Positions 20,164 to 32,718 of a DNA stretch of 64,000 bases are shown in pieces; position 1 is the first letter of the stretch, and each line of letters opens with the position of its first letter. The stretch spans positions 310,001-374,000 of the forward strand of contig NZ_MTQM01000007.1 of NCBI RefSeq assembly GCF_001984105.1, written 5' to 3'. Both the position numbers and the translations under genes were made by a program. Source of the stretch: Microbacterium sp. CSI-V. GTDB taxonomy: Bacteria > Actinomycetota > Actinomycetes > Actinomycetales > Microbacteriaceae. The notes beneath the pieces are model-generated. The model saw nothing but the letters and a program-made list of their open reading frames with translations, was not told the DNA's origin and ran no database searches.

Positions 20164-21131
20164 GCGTGGCATCCTTCGATCCGGCGTCCGCGACCATCGT
20201 CGTCGTCACCTACAACCGCACCCCGCTCCTGACCCGACTGCTCGAGAGTATCGAGCGGATGTCGCCCGCACCGGGCCACCTCGTCATCGTCGACAACGCG
20301 TCGACGGATGACACCACCGCGGTCGTCGAATCGTTTCGCGACCGGCTTCCCACCGAGCTCGTGTACCGACGGCTCGAGACGAACACCGGCGGCTCGGGTG
20401 GGTTCAGCGAGGGCATGCGCGTGGCGTACGAGCTGGGTTCCGAGTGGATCTGGCTCATGGACGACGACGTGGAAGTGGTCTCCGACGGTCTGTCGCGCAT
20501 GGGCCGCTGGGCCCCGCGGTTCCAGAGCATCCAGGGACGCCGCTACGACTACGACGGCAGCGAGTTCTACTGGCAGTACCGCGTCGCCGAGTCGATGGCG
20601 ATCCCGATTCCCTTCGCCCCCGCGAGCTTCGACGACTCCGGCTTCAAGCCGATGAACTCCGGATGCTTCGAGGGCATGTTCATCCACCGTGACGTGGTCG
20701 CCAAGATCGGCCTGCCCGACCCCCGCTTCTTCATCTACTGGGACGACCAGCTCTACGGGTGGCTCGCCTCGCGGGTGACGGACTCCGTCATCGTGAACGA
20801 GTTCGTCCTGCGCCGCACGCGCGAGATCAAGCAGTGGGACATGGGCATCCGCCACATGAACGCCTCCAGCGACGCCTACCGCTTCTACATCATGCGCAAT
20901 CGGGCATATCTCGCGAAGTACTACCGCGAACTCGGCGTCTACCGCGCGCTCCCGTTCACCGCCGGCACCGCGCTGACCTTCGTCAAGGAGCTCATCCGAC
21001 TGGTCGTGGTCGAGAGGAAGCTGCGCGGCACGAGCCACCTGTTCCGCGGGCTGCGCGAGGGCCGGAAGATCTCGCGCGACGCGTCCTGGCGGCCGATGCC
21101 GCCGCTGGCGCCCACTCAGCCCGTCGCGTAG
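20160..21131 (+). CDS. glfT1: GlfT1-like initiating galactofuranosyltransferase
   Basis: A 323-residue GT2 enzyme. It opens with TIVVVTYNRTPLL, has NTGGSGGFSEGM (nucleotide-sugar region), the metal motif MDDDVEV (residues about 101-107) and an acceptor-side motif YWDDQLYGW. These are the landmarks of GlfT1 (Rv3782-like), which adds the first galactofuranose residues to the polyprenyl-linked primer before GlfT2 extends them. It is coupled to glfT2 by GTGA. Its last 16 bp overlap the end of the converging ABC ATPase gene. GlfT1 identity is inferred from the pairing with GlfT2; another Galf- or rhamnosyltransferase is possible. Confidence 0.8.
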   Translation: MSVASFDPASATIVVVTYNRTPLLTRLLESIERMSPAPGHLVIVDNASTDDTTAVVESFRDRLPTELVYRRLETNTGGSGGFSEGMRVAYELGSEWIWLMDDDVEVVSDGLSRMGRWAPRFQSIQGRRYDYDGSEFYWQYRVAESMAIPIPFAPASFDDSGFKPMNSGCFEGMFIHRDVVAKIGLPDPRFFIYWDDQLYGWLASRVTDSVIVNEFVLRRTREIKQWDMGIRHMNASSDAYRFYIMRNRAYLAKYYRELGVYRALPFTAGTALTFVKELIRLVVVERKLRGTSHLFRGLREGRKISRDASWRPMPPLAPTQPVA

Positions 21132-21856
21132 TCGGCGTTGTAGCGATCCAGAACCTGGGCGATCGGGGCGTCGAGCTTCAGCGCGCCCCCGTCGAGGTAG
21201 AGCCCGCGGGCGCAGAAGCGCCGCAGGTCCTTCTCGTTGTGGCTGACGAAGAAGAGCGTCCGACCGTCGGCGAGGAGTTCGTCGATCCGGCGGTAGCACT
21301 TCTCCCGGAAGGAGCGATCGCCGACGGCGAGCACTTCGTCCACGAGGAGGATGGGCTCGTCCAGCTGCGACACGACCGAGAAGGCCAGACGCACCTTCAT
21401 CCCGTTCGACAGGTGCTTGTAGGGCGTGTCCACGAAGTCGCCGATCTCCGCGAAATCGATCATGTCGTCGAATCGGCGTGTGACCTCGGCGCGCGGCATC
21501 CCGTGCAATCCCGCCGTCAGCCGCACGTTCTCGCGCACCGTCAGGTCGCCGACGAACCCGCCCGTGATCTCGATGAGCGGCGCGACTCCCCCGTCGACCG
21601 CGACCCGACCCTCGTCGGGCAGCAACACGCCCGCGACGAGCTTGAGGAGCGTTGACTTGCCCTGACCGTTGCGTCCGACGACCCCGATCGCCTCCCCCGG
21701 CCGCACCGAGAAGGACACCCCCCGCAACGCCCAGAACTCGTCGGGTCGTGTCCGGCGGGCCGCGCCGCCGAAGAGGTCCTTGAGGGAGCGCCCACCGCGG
21801 CGGTTGCGGCGGAACCGGACGCCGAGGTCGTCCACCTCGATCGCAGCGCGCTCCAT
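21116..21856 (-). CDS. wzt: Polysaccharide ABC exporter ATPase 1 (Wzt/TagH type)
   Basis: A 246-residue ABC ATPase of the polysaccharide/teichoic acid export class. Walker A GRNGQGKST is at 61-69, the signature is HLSNGMKVRL (LSNGM at 149-153 in place of LSGGQ, usual for this class) and Walker B is LLVDE at 170-174. The protein ends soon after the ATPase core, so there is no C-terminal cargo-binding domain, as in mycobacterial Rv3781. It pairs with the permease upstream through a 1-base stop/start overlap. With glfT1, glfT2 and glf around it, it probably exports lipid-linked galactan. Confidence 0.9.
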   Translation of the reverse strand: MERAAIEVDDLGVRFRRNRRGGRSLKDLFGGAARRTRPDEFWALRGVSFSVRPGEAIGVVGRNGQGKSTLLKLVAGVLLPDEGRVAVDGGVAPLIEITGGFVGDLTVRENVRLTAGLHGMPRAEVTRRFDDMIDFAEIGDFVDTPYKHLSNGMKVRLAFSVVSQLDEPILLVDEVLAVGDRSFREKCYRRIDELLADGRTLFFVSHNEKDLRRFCARGLYLDGGALKLDAPIAQVLDRYNADYATG

Positions 21857-22647
21857 CACAGCTCCTTCAGGACCGGACGCTCGAGCCGCGGGAACACCGT
21901 GACGCCGATCACGAGGATGCCGACGCTCAGCGCCGCTCCCACGAGGACCGTGAGCGCGTCCCACTGATCGGGGAAGAACCCCACCCGGTAGAGCGTGATG
22001 ATGCCGGCGAGCGGGTTGAAAGCGGCGAGGTCCGCGAACACGCCGGGGAGGTTGCCGACCCCGTAGATGATCGGCGAGGCGTAGAACAGGGCGCGCAGCA
22101 CGAGGCGCGTGGTGCGCTCGAGGTCGCCGAACATCACGCACAGCGGCGCCACGATGAGCCCGAGGCCGACCAGTAGCGCGCTCTGCAGGAGGACGGCGAC
22201 GGGGAACAGCAGCAGGCCCCAGGACACCTGTGCGCCCCCGAAGACCGCGAAGAGCACCAGCACGGGGAGCGAGAAGAGGAACTCGATGCCTTTGCTCAGC
22301 ACGATGCGCGTGACCCAGATGGTGCGCGGGATCGACGTCGATCGCACCAGGCGCGCATCCTTCTTGAACGCCCTCGTGAAGTCGGTCACGGCGGAGTTGA
22401 ACCACACCCAGGGCAGGAGCGCCGTGATGAGGAACACGATGTACGGTTCCTCGCCGACCGAGCGGTGGAACACCTGCGTGAAGACGAACCAGTAGATGCC
22501 GCTCATCACCAGCGGATCGAGCACCGACCACAGGTATCCCAGCGCGCTCGTGGAGTACCGGACGCGCAGGTCGCGCGCCGACAGCAGCCACAGCGAGTGG
22601 AGGGAGCGCCGCACCGATCCGGGGGCGCCGACGGCGGCGGGGGTCAC
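21856..22647 (-). CDS. wzm: Polysaccharide ABC exporter permease 1 (Wzm type)
   Basis: A 263-residue ABC-2 permease with six expected membrane segments. The N-terminal cytoplasmic helix carries the typical RDLRVRYSTSALGYLWSVLDPL motif of Wzm/TagG proteins. It forms a dimer and binds two copies of the ATPase to move polyprenyl-linked polymer across the membrane. It is the first gene of a two-gene operon. The GTG start at 22647 has a TAGGAT element 6 nt upstream, so the message is predicted to be leaderless. Confidence 0.9.
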   Translation of the reverse strand: MTPAAVGAPGSVRRSLHSLWLLSARDLRVRYSTSALGYLWSVLDPLVMSGIYWFVFTQVFHRSVGEEPYIVFLITALLPWVWFNSAVTDFTRAFKKDARLVRSTSIPRTIWVTRIVLSKGIEFLFSLPVLVLFAVFGGAQVSWGLLLFPVAVLLQSALLVGLGLIVAPLCVMFGDLERTTRLVLRALFYASPIIYGVGNLPGVFADLAAFNPLAGIITLYRVGFFPDQWDALTVLVGAALSVGILVIGVTVFPRLERPVLKEL

Positions 22648-22653
22648 CGGAGA

Positions 22654-22659
22654 ATCCTA
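22654..22659 (-). promoter_or_regulatory. Leaderless -10 element (TAGGAT) for the first exporter operon
   Basis: TAGGAT on the minus strand, 6 nt before the GTG at 22647. It lies in the 23-bp gap after the acyltransferase gene, so the exporter can be transcribed apart from glf and the acyltransferase. Confidence 0.6.
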
Positions 22660-22670
22660 TGCGCCCGCCC

Positions 22671-25971
<3,301 letters not shown>

Positions 25972-26008
25972 GGCATGTCGAATCGGCCGCGGACGGAGAC
26001 GAAACTGC

Positions 26009-27925
26009 ATGGGTGACTGGGTCAGCGCGATTCCGCCGTACCTCGTCGTCGCCGCCATTCTGGTGATACCCGGAGTAGCCGTGGTGGCCGCCGGATGGGG
26101 TTTCCGCAATCCACAGCGGCTTCTGCTGGCACCCGCGATCTCCGTGACGATCGCGGCATCGGCTGCCTGCCTCGCCCCGCTGGTCGGCCTGCGCTGGAAC
26201 CTGATCCCGGTCCTCCTGGTCACCTTGCTCATCGTGGGGATCGCTCTGATCCTGCGCCGTTCGGCCGGGCCCGATGCCGCCCCGGCGCACCGGCGAACCG
26301 GAATTGTCGCCGCCGGCGCACTGGTTCTGGCCGCGACGGTGATGACGGTCCTCTACGCCCGCGCCTTCGGCTCCCCCGACAACATCGCGCAACGGTTCGA
26401 CAACATCGTCCATCTGAACGCCATTGCCTCTGCGCTGCAGAACGGGAGCGCCTCACCGTTCCAGATCGGGTCGACCTCCGACATCGGGTTCTATCCCAAC
26501 GGCTGGCACGCACTCACCACCCTGGCCGCCGAACTGACCGGATCCTCCGTTCCGATCGCGGTCAACGGAGCCAACCTCGCGATCGTGGCGATCCTGTGGC
26601 CGGCATCGACGATGGCGCTCGCCGGCGCGCTGTTCGCACAGCGGCGCACCGCGTACGTTGTCTCCGCGGCCCTGTCGACGGGCTTCGGAGCTTTCCCCGC
26701 GCTCTTCTTCAACTGGGGGGTGCTCTACCCGAATATCGTCGGCTATGCGATGCTCCCCGCCGCACTCGCCGCCATCGTCACCGCCCTCTCGGATCGCACT
26801 CGGACCGATCTCATTCGCTCCGCCCTGCTCGTCGCCCTGCTCGCGGGTGGGACGTTCCTCGGACACCCCAACGCATTCCTCAGCCTGCTCTTCTTCGCCG
26901 CGGCGGCAGTCGTCACGACCTTTGCCGTCCGGGCCGCAGCGGCTCGCGACCGCCGCTCCGCCCTGACCCTCCTCCTGTGGACCGCGGCCTTCACCGTGGC
27001 CGTGATCGCCACGGTGGCGGTCTTCCGCACGCCCGCCGACCACTCCGGTTGGGCGCCCTGGCAGAACATGGCGCAATCGTTCGGCGAGGCCGCGCTCGCC
27101 TCCCCGCGCGGATATGCGCCGACCCTACTGGTGTCGGCGCTCCTCCTCATCGCATTCATCGCGGTCGCGCGCCGACCGAAGCTCCTCCCGGCCATCGCTC
27201 CCTTCGCGGTCGCCGTCCTCCTCTTCGTCGTGTCGTCGGGGCTGCGCGCCGACCACCCGCTGCGTCAGCTGCTGACCAACCCCTGGTACAACGACTCGAA
27301 CCGTCTTGCTGCGCTGCTGCCAGTGGCTGCCATTCCCGCCGCCACCCTCGGAGCCGTCGTGGTGGTCGACCTCGTTCGCCGGTGGGCTCGCACGCGCAGC
27401 CTGCCCGCGTGGTTCCCCGGTCTCGCATCAGCCGTCGGTGTGGTCGTGATCTTCTCGGTCGCCATCGGACCCAACGTCCGCATCGCGCTCGGGCAGGTGC
27501 AGGAGGCGTACGCCTACACCGACGCTTCCCTCATCCTCTCCTCCGACGAACGTGCCCTCCTGGACCGGCTCGACGACGAAACCCCGCCCGATGCGGTGAT
27601 CGCCGGCAGCCCACGGACCGGCACATCGCTGGCTCTCGCCCTCGCCGACCGCACGGTGATGCAGAAGCACGTGTTCGGTTCCCCGTCCCCTGAGCTGCAG
27701 TACCTCAACGGTCACCTCCGCGACATCGAGAGCGACCCAGCCGTGTGCTCTGCGATCGATGACCTCGGCATCGACTACGTGCTCGACTTCGGAAGGCAAG
27801 ACGTCATCGACCCGTCTGGCGCGGCGGCCTACGATGGCATCCAGAATCTGATGCCGTCCGAGCACCTGGTCCTCGTGGACTCGCAGGGACCCGCCGCCCG
27901 CCTGTTCCGCATCGAAGGGTGCTGA
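26009..27925 (+). CDS. DUF6541 multi-pass membrane protein (GT-C-like)
   Basis: A 638-residue protein with many hydrophobic helices from the N-terminus (IPPYLVVAAILVIPGVAVV) to about residue 500, and a C-terminal extracytoplasmic part of about 130 residues. The first large loop has RFDNIVHLNAIASALQNG and GFYPNGWHALTTL, resembling the acceptor loop of GT-C glycosyltransferases that use polyprenyl-phosphate sugars. DUF6541 proteins are common in actinobacterial glycan loci. A membrane glycosyltransferase adding a side sugar is likely, but no donor can be named. It heads a five-gene run ending at 32706. The ATG at 26009 was chosen for its CGGAG site. Confidence 0.78.
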   Translation: MGDWVSAIPPYLVVAAILVIPGVAVVAAGWGFRNPQRLLLAPAISVTIAASAACLAPLVGLRWNLIPVLLVTLLIVGIALILRRSAGPDAAPAHRRTGIVAAGALVLAATVMTVLYARAFGSPDNIAQRFDNIVHLNAIASALQNGSASPFQIGSTSDIGFYPNGWHALTTLAAELTGSSVPIAVNGANLAIVAILWPASTMALAGALFAQRRTAYVVSAALSTGFGAFPALFFNWGVLYPNIVGYAMLPAALAAIVTALSDRTRTDLIRSALLVALLAGGTFLGHPNAFLSLLFFAAAAVVTTFAVRAAAARDRRSALTLLLWTAAFTVAVIATVAVFRTPADHSGWAPWQNMAQSFGEAALASPRGYAPTLLVSALLLIAFIAVARRPKLLPAIAPFAVAVLLFVVSSGLRADHPLRQLLTNPWYNDSNRLAALLPVAAIPAATLGAVVVVDLVRRWARTRSLPAWFPGLASAVGVVVIFSVAIGPNVRIALGQVQEAYAYTDASLILSSDERALLDRLDDETPPDAVIAGSPRTGTSLALALADRTVMQKHVFGSPSPELQYLNGHLRDIESDPAVCSAIDDLGIDYVLDFGRQDVIDPSGAAAYDGIQNLMPSEHLVLVDSQGPAARLFRIEGC

Positions 27926-27927
27926 CC

Positions 27928-29127
27928 GTGGCCGCGCCGGCGACCGTGGCGGTCGCGTACGACTGCCTGTTCCCGTACTCCACCGGGGGCGGGGAGCGGC
28001 AGTACCGCGCGTTCGCCGACGAGATCGGGGCGCGGGGGCTCGACGTCGACTACCTCACGTCCGTCCAGTGGGACGGGGCGGTGCCGTCGGAGGACAACTT
28101 CCGGATCGTCCCGGTCAGCGGACGCTTGTCCCTGTACTCCGCCGACGGAGTCCGCCGCATCCCCGCCGCCCTCGCGTACGCCGCCGGCCTGTTCCGGGCG
28201 TTGCGGCGCAGCCGCGGGCGGTACGACGCCCTCATCGTCAGCGGTCTGCCGATCTTCAACGTCTTCGCCGCACGGCTCGCGCTCCTCGGCACACGGACGC
28301 GCGTCGTGGTCGACTACCTCGAGGTCTGGCACCGCCGCCAGTGGGTGGAGTACTCCGGCGCGCTCACGGGCACGATCGCCTGGATTCTGCAGCGGTGCGC
28401 GATCGCCGTCACCCCTCTCGCGACGTGCCATTCGCAGCTGAGCGCGACGCGCCTCCGCCGGGAAGGGCTGCGACGCCCGCCGCTCGTGAGCCCCGGACTC
28501 ATCGACGGTGCCGTGGATGCCGCCCCCACCTCATCGGCATCCCAGCCCCCGTACGTCCTCTACGCGGGGCGGCACATCCCCGACAAGCGCGTCGAGGCGC
28601 TCCCCGCCGCGGTCGCGGAGGCCCGCGCCGTCATCCCCGATCTGCGGCTGGTCGTGCTCGGCTCAGGTCCCACCTCGGCTCGGATCCGCGGCGAGGTCGA
28701 CCGGGTCGGCGGCACGGACTGGACCGACTTCCCGGGCTTCGTCGACGACGACGAACTCGACTCCCTCATGCACGGCGCGCTGGCCCTGATCAACCCGTCC
28801 CGCCGCGAGGGCTACGGACTCGTGGTGGTCGAGGCGAACGCCCACGGCACGCCCGTCGTCCTCGTCGCCGACGAGGGCAACGCCGCCACCGAGCTGATCG
28901 ACGAGGGCGTCAACGGCGTCGTCGCGCCCCGCACCTCCCCCACCGACCTCGCCCGGGCGATCCGGGCCGTCGCCGACGGCGGTGACGACCTGCGCCGCTC
29001 CGCGCGCGCCTGGTACGACACCGCCGTGGGCACCCGTACCATCCGACGCACCGTGGAGGGGATCCTGTCGGCGCTGCAGCTGCCGACAGCCCCCGCACCG
29101 CGGAACACGAAAGAAGACACGCCGTGA
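27928..29127 (+). CDS. Family 4 glycosyltransferase (GT-B)
   Basis: A 399-residue GT-B enzyme. The N-terminal domain begins VAYDCLFPYSTGGGERQY, with the glycine-rich acceptor loop. The C-terminal domain has YAGRHIPDKRVEAL (start of the donor domain) and the donor-binding helix NPSRREGYGLVVVEANAHGT, whose E-x7-E pattern binds the nucleotide sugar. The GTG at 27928 was preferred because AAGGG lies 8 nt upstream; a GTG at 27919 overlapping the previous gene is the alternative. The stop overlaps the next gene by 4 bp. Donor and acceptor are unknown. Confidence 0.87.
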   Translation: MAAPATVAVAYDCLFPYSTGGGERQYRAFADEIGARGLDVDYLTSVQWDGAVPSEDNFRIVPVSGRLSLYSADGVRRIPAALAYAAGLFRALRRSRGRYDALIVSGLPIFNVFAARLALLGTRTRVVVDYLEVWHRRQWVEYSGALTGTIAWILQRCAIAVTPLATCHSQLSATRLRREGLRRPPLVSPGLIDGAVDAAPTSSASQPPYVLYAGRHIPDKRVEALPAAVAEARAVIPDLRLVVLGSGPTSARIRGEVDRVGGTDWTDFPGFVDDDELDSLMHGALALINPSRREGYGLVVVEANAHGTPVVLVADEGNAATELIDEGVNGVVAPRTSPTDLARAIRAVADGGDDLRRSARAWYDTAVGTRTIRRTVEGILSALQLPTAPAPRNTKEDTP

Positions 29128-30323
29128 CCTCTCCTTCCCCGAACGACGCCGTCGAACTGACGATCCTCATGCCCTGTCTCAACGAGGCGGAGACCCTCGA
29201 GGTGTGCATCCGCAAGGCGCAGGGCTTCCTCCAGCGCAGCGGCATCAGCGGTGAGGTCCTCATCTCCGACAACGGCAGCACCGACGGCTCGCAGGCGATC
29301 GCCGAGCGTCTCGGCGCCCGCGTCTCGCACGCCCCGCGCCGTGGCTACGGCGCCGCGCTCATCAACGGCATCGACCAGGCCCGCGGCGAGTACGTGATCA
29401 TGGCGGACGCCGACGACAGCTACGACTTCGAGAACCTCGAGCCGTTCGTCGAGCGGCTCCGGGCCGGGGCCGACCTCGTCATGGGCAACCGCTTCAAGGG
29501 CGGGATCGCCCCCGGCGCGATGCCGCCGCTGCACAAGTACCTGGGCAACCCGGTGCTGTCGTTCATCGGAGAGCTGTTCTTCCGCCCCGGCATCCGCGAC
29601 TTCCACTGCGGACTCCGCGGCTTCAACCGTGCCCGCATCCGCGAGCTCGACCTGCAGACCACGGGCATGGAGTTCGCCTCCGAGATGGTCGTGCGCGCTT
29701 CGCTCGCCCGCTACCGGATCGAAGAGGTCCCCACGACTCTCAAGAAGGACGGCCGCTCGCGCCCGCCGCACCTGCGCAGCTGGCACGACGGCTGGCGCCA
29801 CCTGCGCTTCCTCCTGCTCTTCGCGCCCCGGTGGCTCTTCGTCTACCCCGGGCTCGTGGCGTTCTTCCTGGGGGCGATCACGGTGGGCGTCCTCGCCTTC
29901 GGCGGGGTCAACATCGGCGGCGTCGGCTTCGACGTCACCACGATGGTCTACGCCAGCGCCCTCTGCGTCATCGGCTTCCAATCGCTGCTCTTCTTCTGGC
30001 TGACCAAGCTCTACGCGACGCAGGAGGGCTTCCTCCCCACGAGCGAGAGATATCGGCGGATCGTGGCGAAGTGGTCGGCCGAACGCGGTCTGCTGATCGG
30101 TGTCGGGCTGTTCCTCCTCGGCGTCATCATCGGCATCGTGCAGGTCGCGATCTGGGGCAGCACCGACTTCGGCGCGCAGAACGCCGCCCAGGCGGTGCGC
30201 ATCGCGGTCCCCAGCGCGCTGCTGATCATCCTGGGCTTCCAGACCGCCATGATGAGCTTCTTCTCGGGCGTGCTCACCACGCCCCGGCGCGAGCAGCGCC
30301 CCGAAGCCGTCATCGAGAGCTAG
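29124..30323 (+). CDS. GT2 polyprenyl-phosphate sugar synthase-like protein with C-terminal membrane helices
   Basis: A 399-residue protein. The first 230 residues are a dolichyl-phosphate-mannose-synthase-like GT2 domain: TILMPCLNEAETL, ISDNGSTDGS, MADADDSYDF (the DxD-type motif near residue 95) and HCGLRGFNR. About four hydrophobic helices follow. Such enzymes load a sugar onto polyprenyl phosphate for use by GT-C enzymes outside the membrane, which fits the DUF6541 protein two genes upstream. The start overlaps the previous stop (GTGA). Confidence 0.86.
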   Translation: MTSPSPNDAVELTILMPCLNEAETLEVCIRKAQGFLQRSGISGEVLISDNGSTDGSQAIAERLGARVSHAPRRGYGAALINGIDQARGEYVIMADADDSYDFENLEPFVERLRAGADLVMGNRFKGGIAPGAMPPLHKYLGNPVLSFIGELFFRPGIRDFHCGLRGFNRARIRELDLQTTGMEFASEMVVRASLARYRIEEVPTTLKKDGRSRPPHLRSWHDGWRHLRFLLLFAPRWLFVYPGLVAFFLGAITVGVLAFGGVNIGGVGFDVTTMVYASALCVIGFQSLLFFWLTKLYATQEGFLPTSERYRRIVAKWSAERGLLIGVGLFLLGVIIGIVQVAIWGSTDFGAQNAAQAVRIAVPSALLIILGFQTAMMSFFSGVLTTPRREQRPEAVIES

Positions 30324-30331
30324 GACCGGCC

Positions 30332-31630
30332 ATCGCCGAGTCCGCGCCCGACAGCCGTGCCACGCGCCGGAGGCTCCTGGGCTTCACGGTCCTTCCCGCC
30401 CTGGCCGCCGTCTCGCCCCTCGTCGTCCTGCCGTTCGTGTCGCGGGTGTCGGGGCCGAGCGGATGGTCGAGCGCGCTCGCGGGCGAGGCCGTCGGGACGT
30501 TCGCGGCGATCGCCCTGGCTTTCGGATGGACGACGGTGGGGCCCGCCCTGGTCTCGGTGGCATCCGAGGCCCGCCGGGGGCGGATCTATCGGGAAGCCCT
30601 GATCGTCCGCTCCCTCACCGCACTGATCGCCCTTCCGATCACGGCCGTGATCAGTGCCTCCCTCGCCTCCGAGGAGTATGTGCTGCTGGCGGTGCTGATG
30701 GGGCTGCAGGGCGCCCTCATCTCGCTGTCGTACACGTGGTTCGCCGTGGGTCTCGGCGATCCGTGGTCCATCGCCCTCTACGACGCGGTCCCCCGCGTGA
30801 TCGCGGCCGTGTGCGTCGCCGCCGCGATCGGTCTCCTCGGCGCCCCGGTCGAGCTGTACCCGCTCTCCGGCATCGCCGTGACGGTGATCGGCACGACGCT
30901 CTACACCGTTCGGATCCTCCGGCGCTTCCCCGCGGCGTGGCCCGCGCGGCGGGAGGTTCCGGGACTGTTCCGCATCACCGCACCGGTCGCCGTCAACGAG
31001 GGCGCTCTCGGGCTGTACTCGTCCGTCCCCGTGCCGCTGGTCCAGGTCGCCGCGCCCGCCGAGGCGGCCGGGTACGCGTCGGGCGACAAGATGCTCAAGC
31101 TGGGGCAGTTCCTCCCGATCACGCTCGCCAACGCCCTCCAGTACTGGACGGCCGAGGTGAGCGGCGAGGCACGCGCGCGACGGCTGCGGCGGGCGCTCGG
31201 CCTGCACATCGCGATGGGGCTCCTCGGCTGGGCCGCCCTCGGATCCCTGGGGTCGTTCGTGAGCCTCGTGCTGTTCGGCGAGAGCACGGTCGCCCCGGTC
31301 GGAGTGGTGGTCGTGCTCGGTTTCGCGTTCGCGTGCTACTCGACGCGGATGTCGATGATCCGGCACTTCCTCTTCCCGGCGCACGCCGCCACCACGGTCA
31401 TGATCGCCACCCTCGTCGCCAGCGCCGTCGGCCTTCCGCTCATGATCGCCCTCACCTACGCCATCGGCCCCGTCGGCACCGCGATCGGCTACGGCGCGAC
31501 CGAACTGATCGCGACCGTCTGGATGATCCGCCGCACCCGGCGCGCCTACCGCGAGCTCGTCGCGGCGCCGGCCGCGACGGACGTCCCGGCCCGAGGCTTC
31601 ATCGACCCCGACGATAGGATCGTTCCGTGA
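30332..31630 (+). CDS. Wzx-type polysaccharide flippase 1 with a non-standard start codon
   Basis: About 432 residues with 12-14 hydrophobic helices and the LLGFTVLPALAAVSPL opening followed by PFVSRVSGPSGWSS, the first-helix-plus-loop pattern of MOP-superfamily flippases (Wzx/RfbX). It would flip polyprenyl-linked oligosaccharide across the membrane. There is no ATG, GTG or TTG in this frame between the previous stop (30323) and the first helix. The best candidate is ATC at 30332, with AGGA (30322-30325) 6 nt upstream; CTG at 30377 after GGAGG is less well spaced. The start is therefore uncertain. The stop overlaps the next gene by 4 bp. Confidence 0.75.
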   Translation: MAESAPDSRATRRRLLGFTVLPALAAVSPLVVLPFVSRVSGPSGWSSALAGEAVGTFAAIALAFGWTTVGPALVSVASEARRGRIYREALIVRSLTALIALPITAVISASLASEEYVLLAVLMGLQGALISLSYTWFAVGLGDPWSIALYDAVPRVIAAVCVAAAIGLLGAPVELYPLSGIAVTVIGTTLYTVRILRRFPAAWPARREVPGLFRITAPVAVNEGALGLYSSVPVPLVQVAAPAEAAGYASGDKMLKLGQFLPITLANALQYWTAEVSGEARARRLRRALGLHIAMGLLGWAALGSLGSFVSLVLFGESTVAPVGVVVVLGFAFACYSTRMSMIRHFLFPAHAATTVMIATLVASAVGLPLMIALTYAIGPVGTAIGYGATELIATVWMIRRTRRAYRELVAAPAATDVPARGFIDPDDRIVP

Positions 31631-32706
31631 CCCGTGTACTCGTCGATCTGCTGTTCTTCACGGGCAAGCAGGGCGGCACCGAGACCGTGGCGCGTCAGGT
31701 CTACTCGCGGCTCGCGGAGCGACCCGGCTGGGAGTTCGTGGGCTATGCGAGCAGCGAACTCGTCGCCGCCGGTGCGGAGTGGTTCCCCGGTCGCCTCATC
31801 GACTCGGGACTCCAGTGCGACAAGCGACCGCAGTGGGCGTGGGGAGAAGTGTTCGGGGTGTCCCGGGCCGCGCGGTCGGTCGGCGCCGACCTCATCCACT
31901 CCCCCGCGAACTTCGGGCCGCCGCGTCCCGGCGTGCCCCTCGTCCTCACCCTGCACGACATGCTGGCGTTCAAGCGCCCCGAGTTCCTGCCCAGCAAGGC
32001 CGGTGTGCTGCCGACGAAGCTCCTGATCTCCGGCGCCGCGCGCGCCGCATCCCGCATCGTCACGGACTCCGAGGCCGCGCGGGCCGACATCCTCGAGATC
32101 ACCGGCCGGGATGCCGCGGACGTCACCGTCGTCTTCCCCGGGGGATCGGGCGTCCGTCGCGACGTCGACGAGCAGCCGCGTTCCGGGCTGTTCAGCCTCG
32201 GCAACCGCATGCCGCACAAGAACTTCCCCCGCCTGCTGGAGGCTCTCGCGCTCCTCCCCGAAGCGAGTCGTCCAGTCCTGACGATCTCCGGCAGCCACGG
32301 CGACGACCCGCTGCGCGCGGTCGCGGCCGACCTCGGCATCGAGAAGTGGGTGGATCTGCGCGGCTGGCTCACCCAGGACGAGGTCGAGAACCTCTACCGC
32401 ACGTCCGCCGCGGTCGTGTTCCCCACGCTCTTCGAAGGCTTCGGGCTGCCCGTGCTGGAAGGCATGGAGCGCGGCTGCCCCGTCATCTGCTCGGACATCC
32501 CCGTGCTCCGCGAGGTCGGCGGCGACGCGGTGCGCTACTTCGACCCGCTCGATCCGGCCGACATCGCCCGGCAGATCGAGCGGACGCTCGCCGATCCCGC
32601 CGCCCGGGCGGCCATGGTGGAAGACGGCCGCGAGCGCGCCGGGCTGTTCACCTGGGATGCCACGGCCGAGGGCATGCTCGAGGCGTTCGGGCGCGTCACG
32701 CGCTGA
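31627..32706 (+). CDS. Family 4 glycosyltransferase (mannosyl/rhamnosyltransferase-like)
   Basis: A 359-residue GT-B enzyme. It opens TRVLVDLLFFTGKQGGTET with the acceptor glycine loop; HDMLAFKRPEF and TDSEAARADI match the usual GT4 N-domain. FSLGNRMPHKNFPRLLEAL begins the donor domain and FPTLFEGFGLPVLEGMERG holds the E-x7-E donor motif, as in mannosyl- and rhamnosyltransferases. It ends the five-gene run that started at 26009. The stop lies 12 nt from the end of the converging flippase 2 gene. Confidence 0.87.
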   Translation: MTRVLVDLLFFTGKQGGTETVARQVYSRLAERPGWEFVGYASSELVAAGAEWFPGRLIDSGLQCDKRPQWAWGEVFGVSRAARSVGADLIHSPANFGPPRPGVPLVLTLHDMLAFKRPEFLPSKAGVLPTKLLISGAARAASRIVTDSEAARADILEITGRDAADVTVVFPGGSGVRRDVDEQPRSGLFSLGNRMPHKNFPRLLEALALLPEASRPVLTISGSHGDDPLRAVAADLGIEKWVDLRGWLTQDEVENLYRTSAAVVFPTLFEGFGLPVLEGMERGCPVICSDIPVLREVGGDAVRYFDPLDPADIARQIERTLADPAARAAMVEDGRERAGLFTWDATAEGMLEAFGRVTR

Positions 32707-32718
32707 GGTCGGGCGAAG

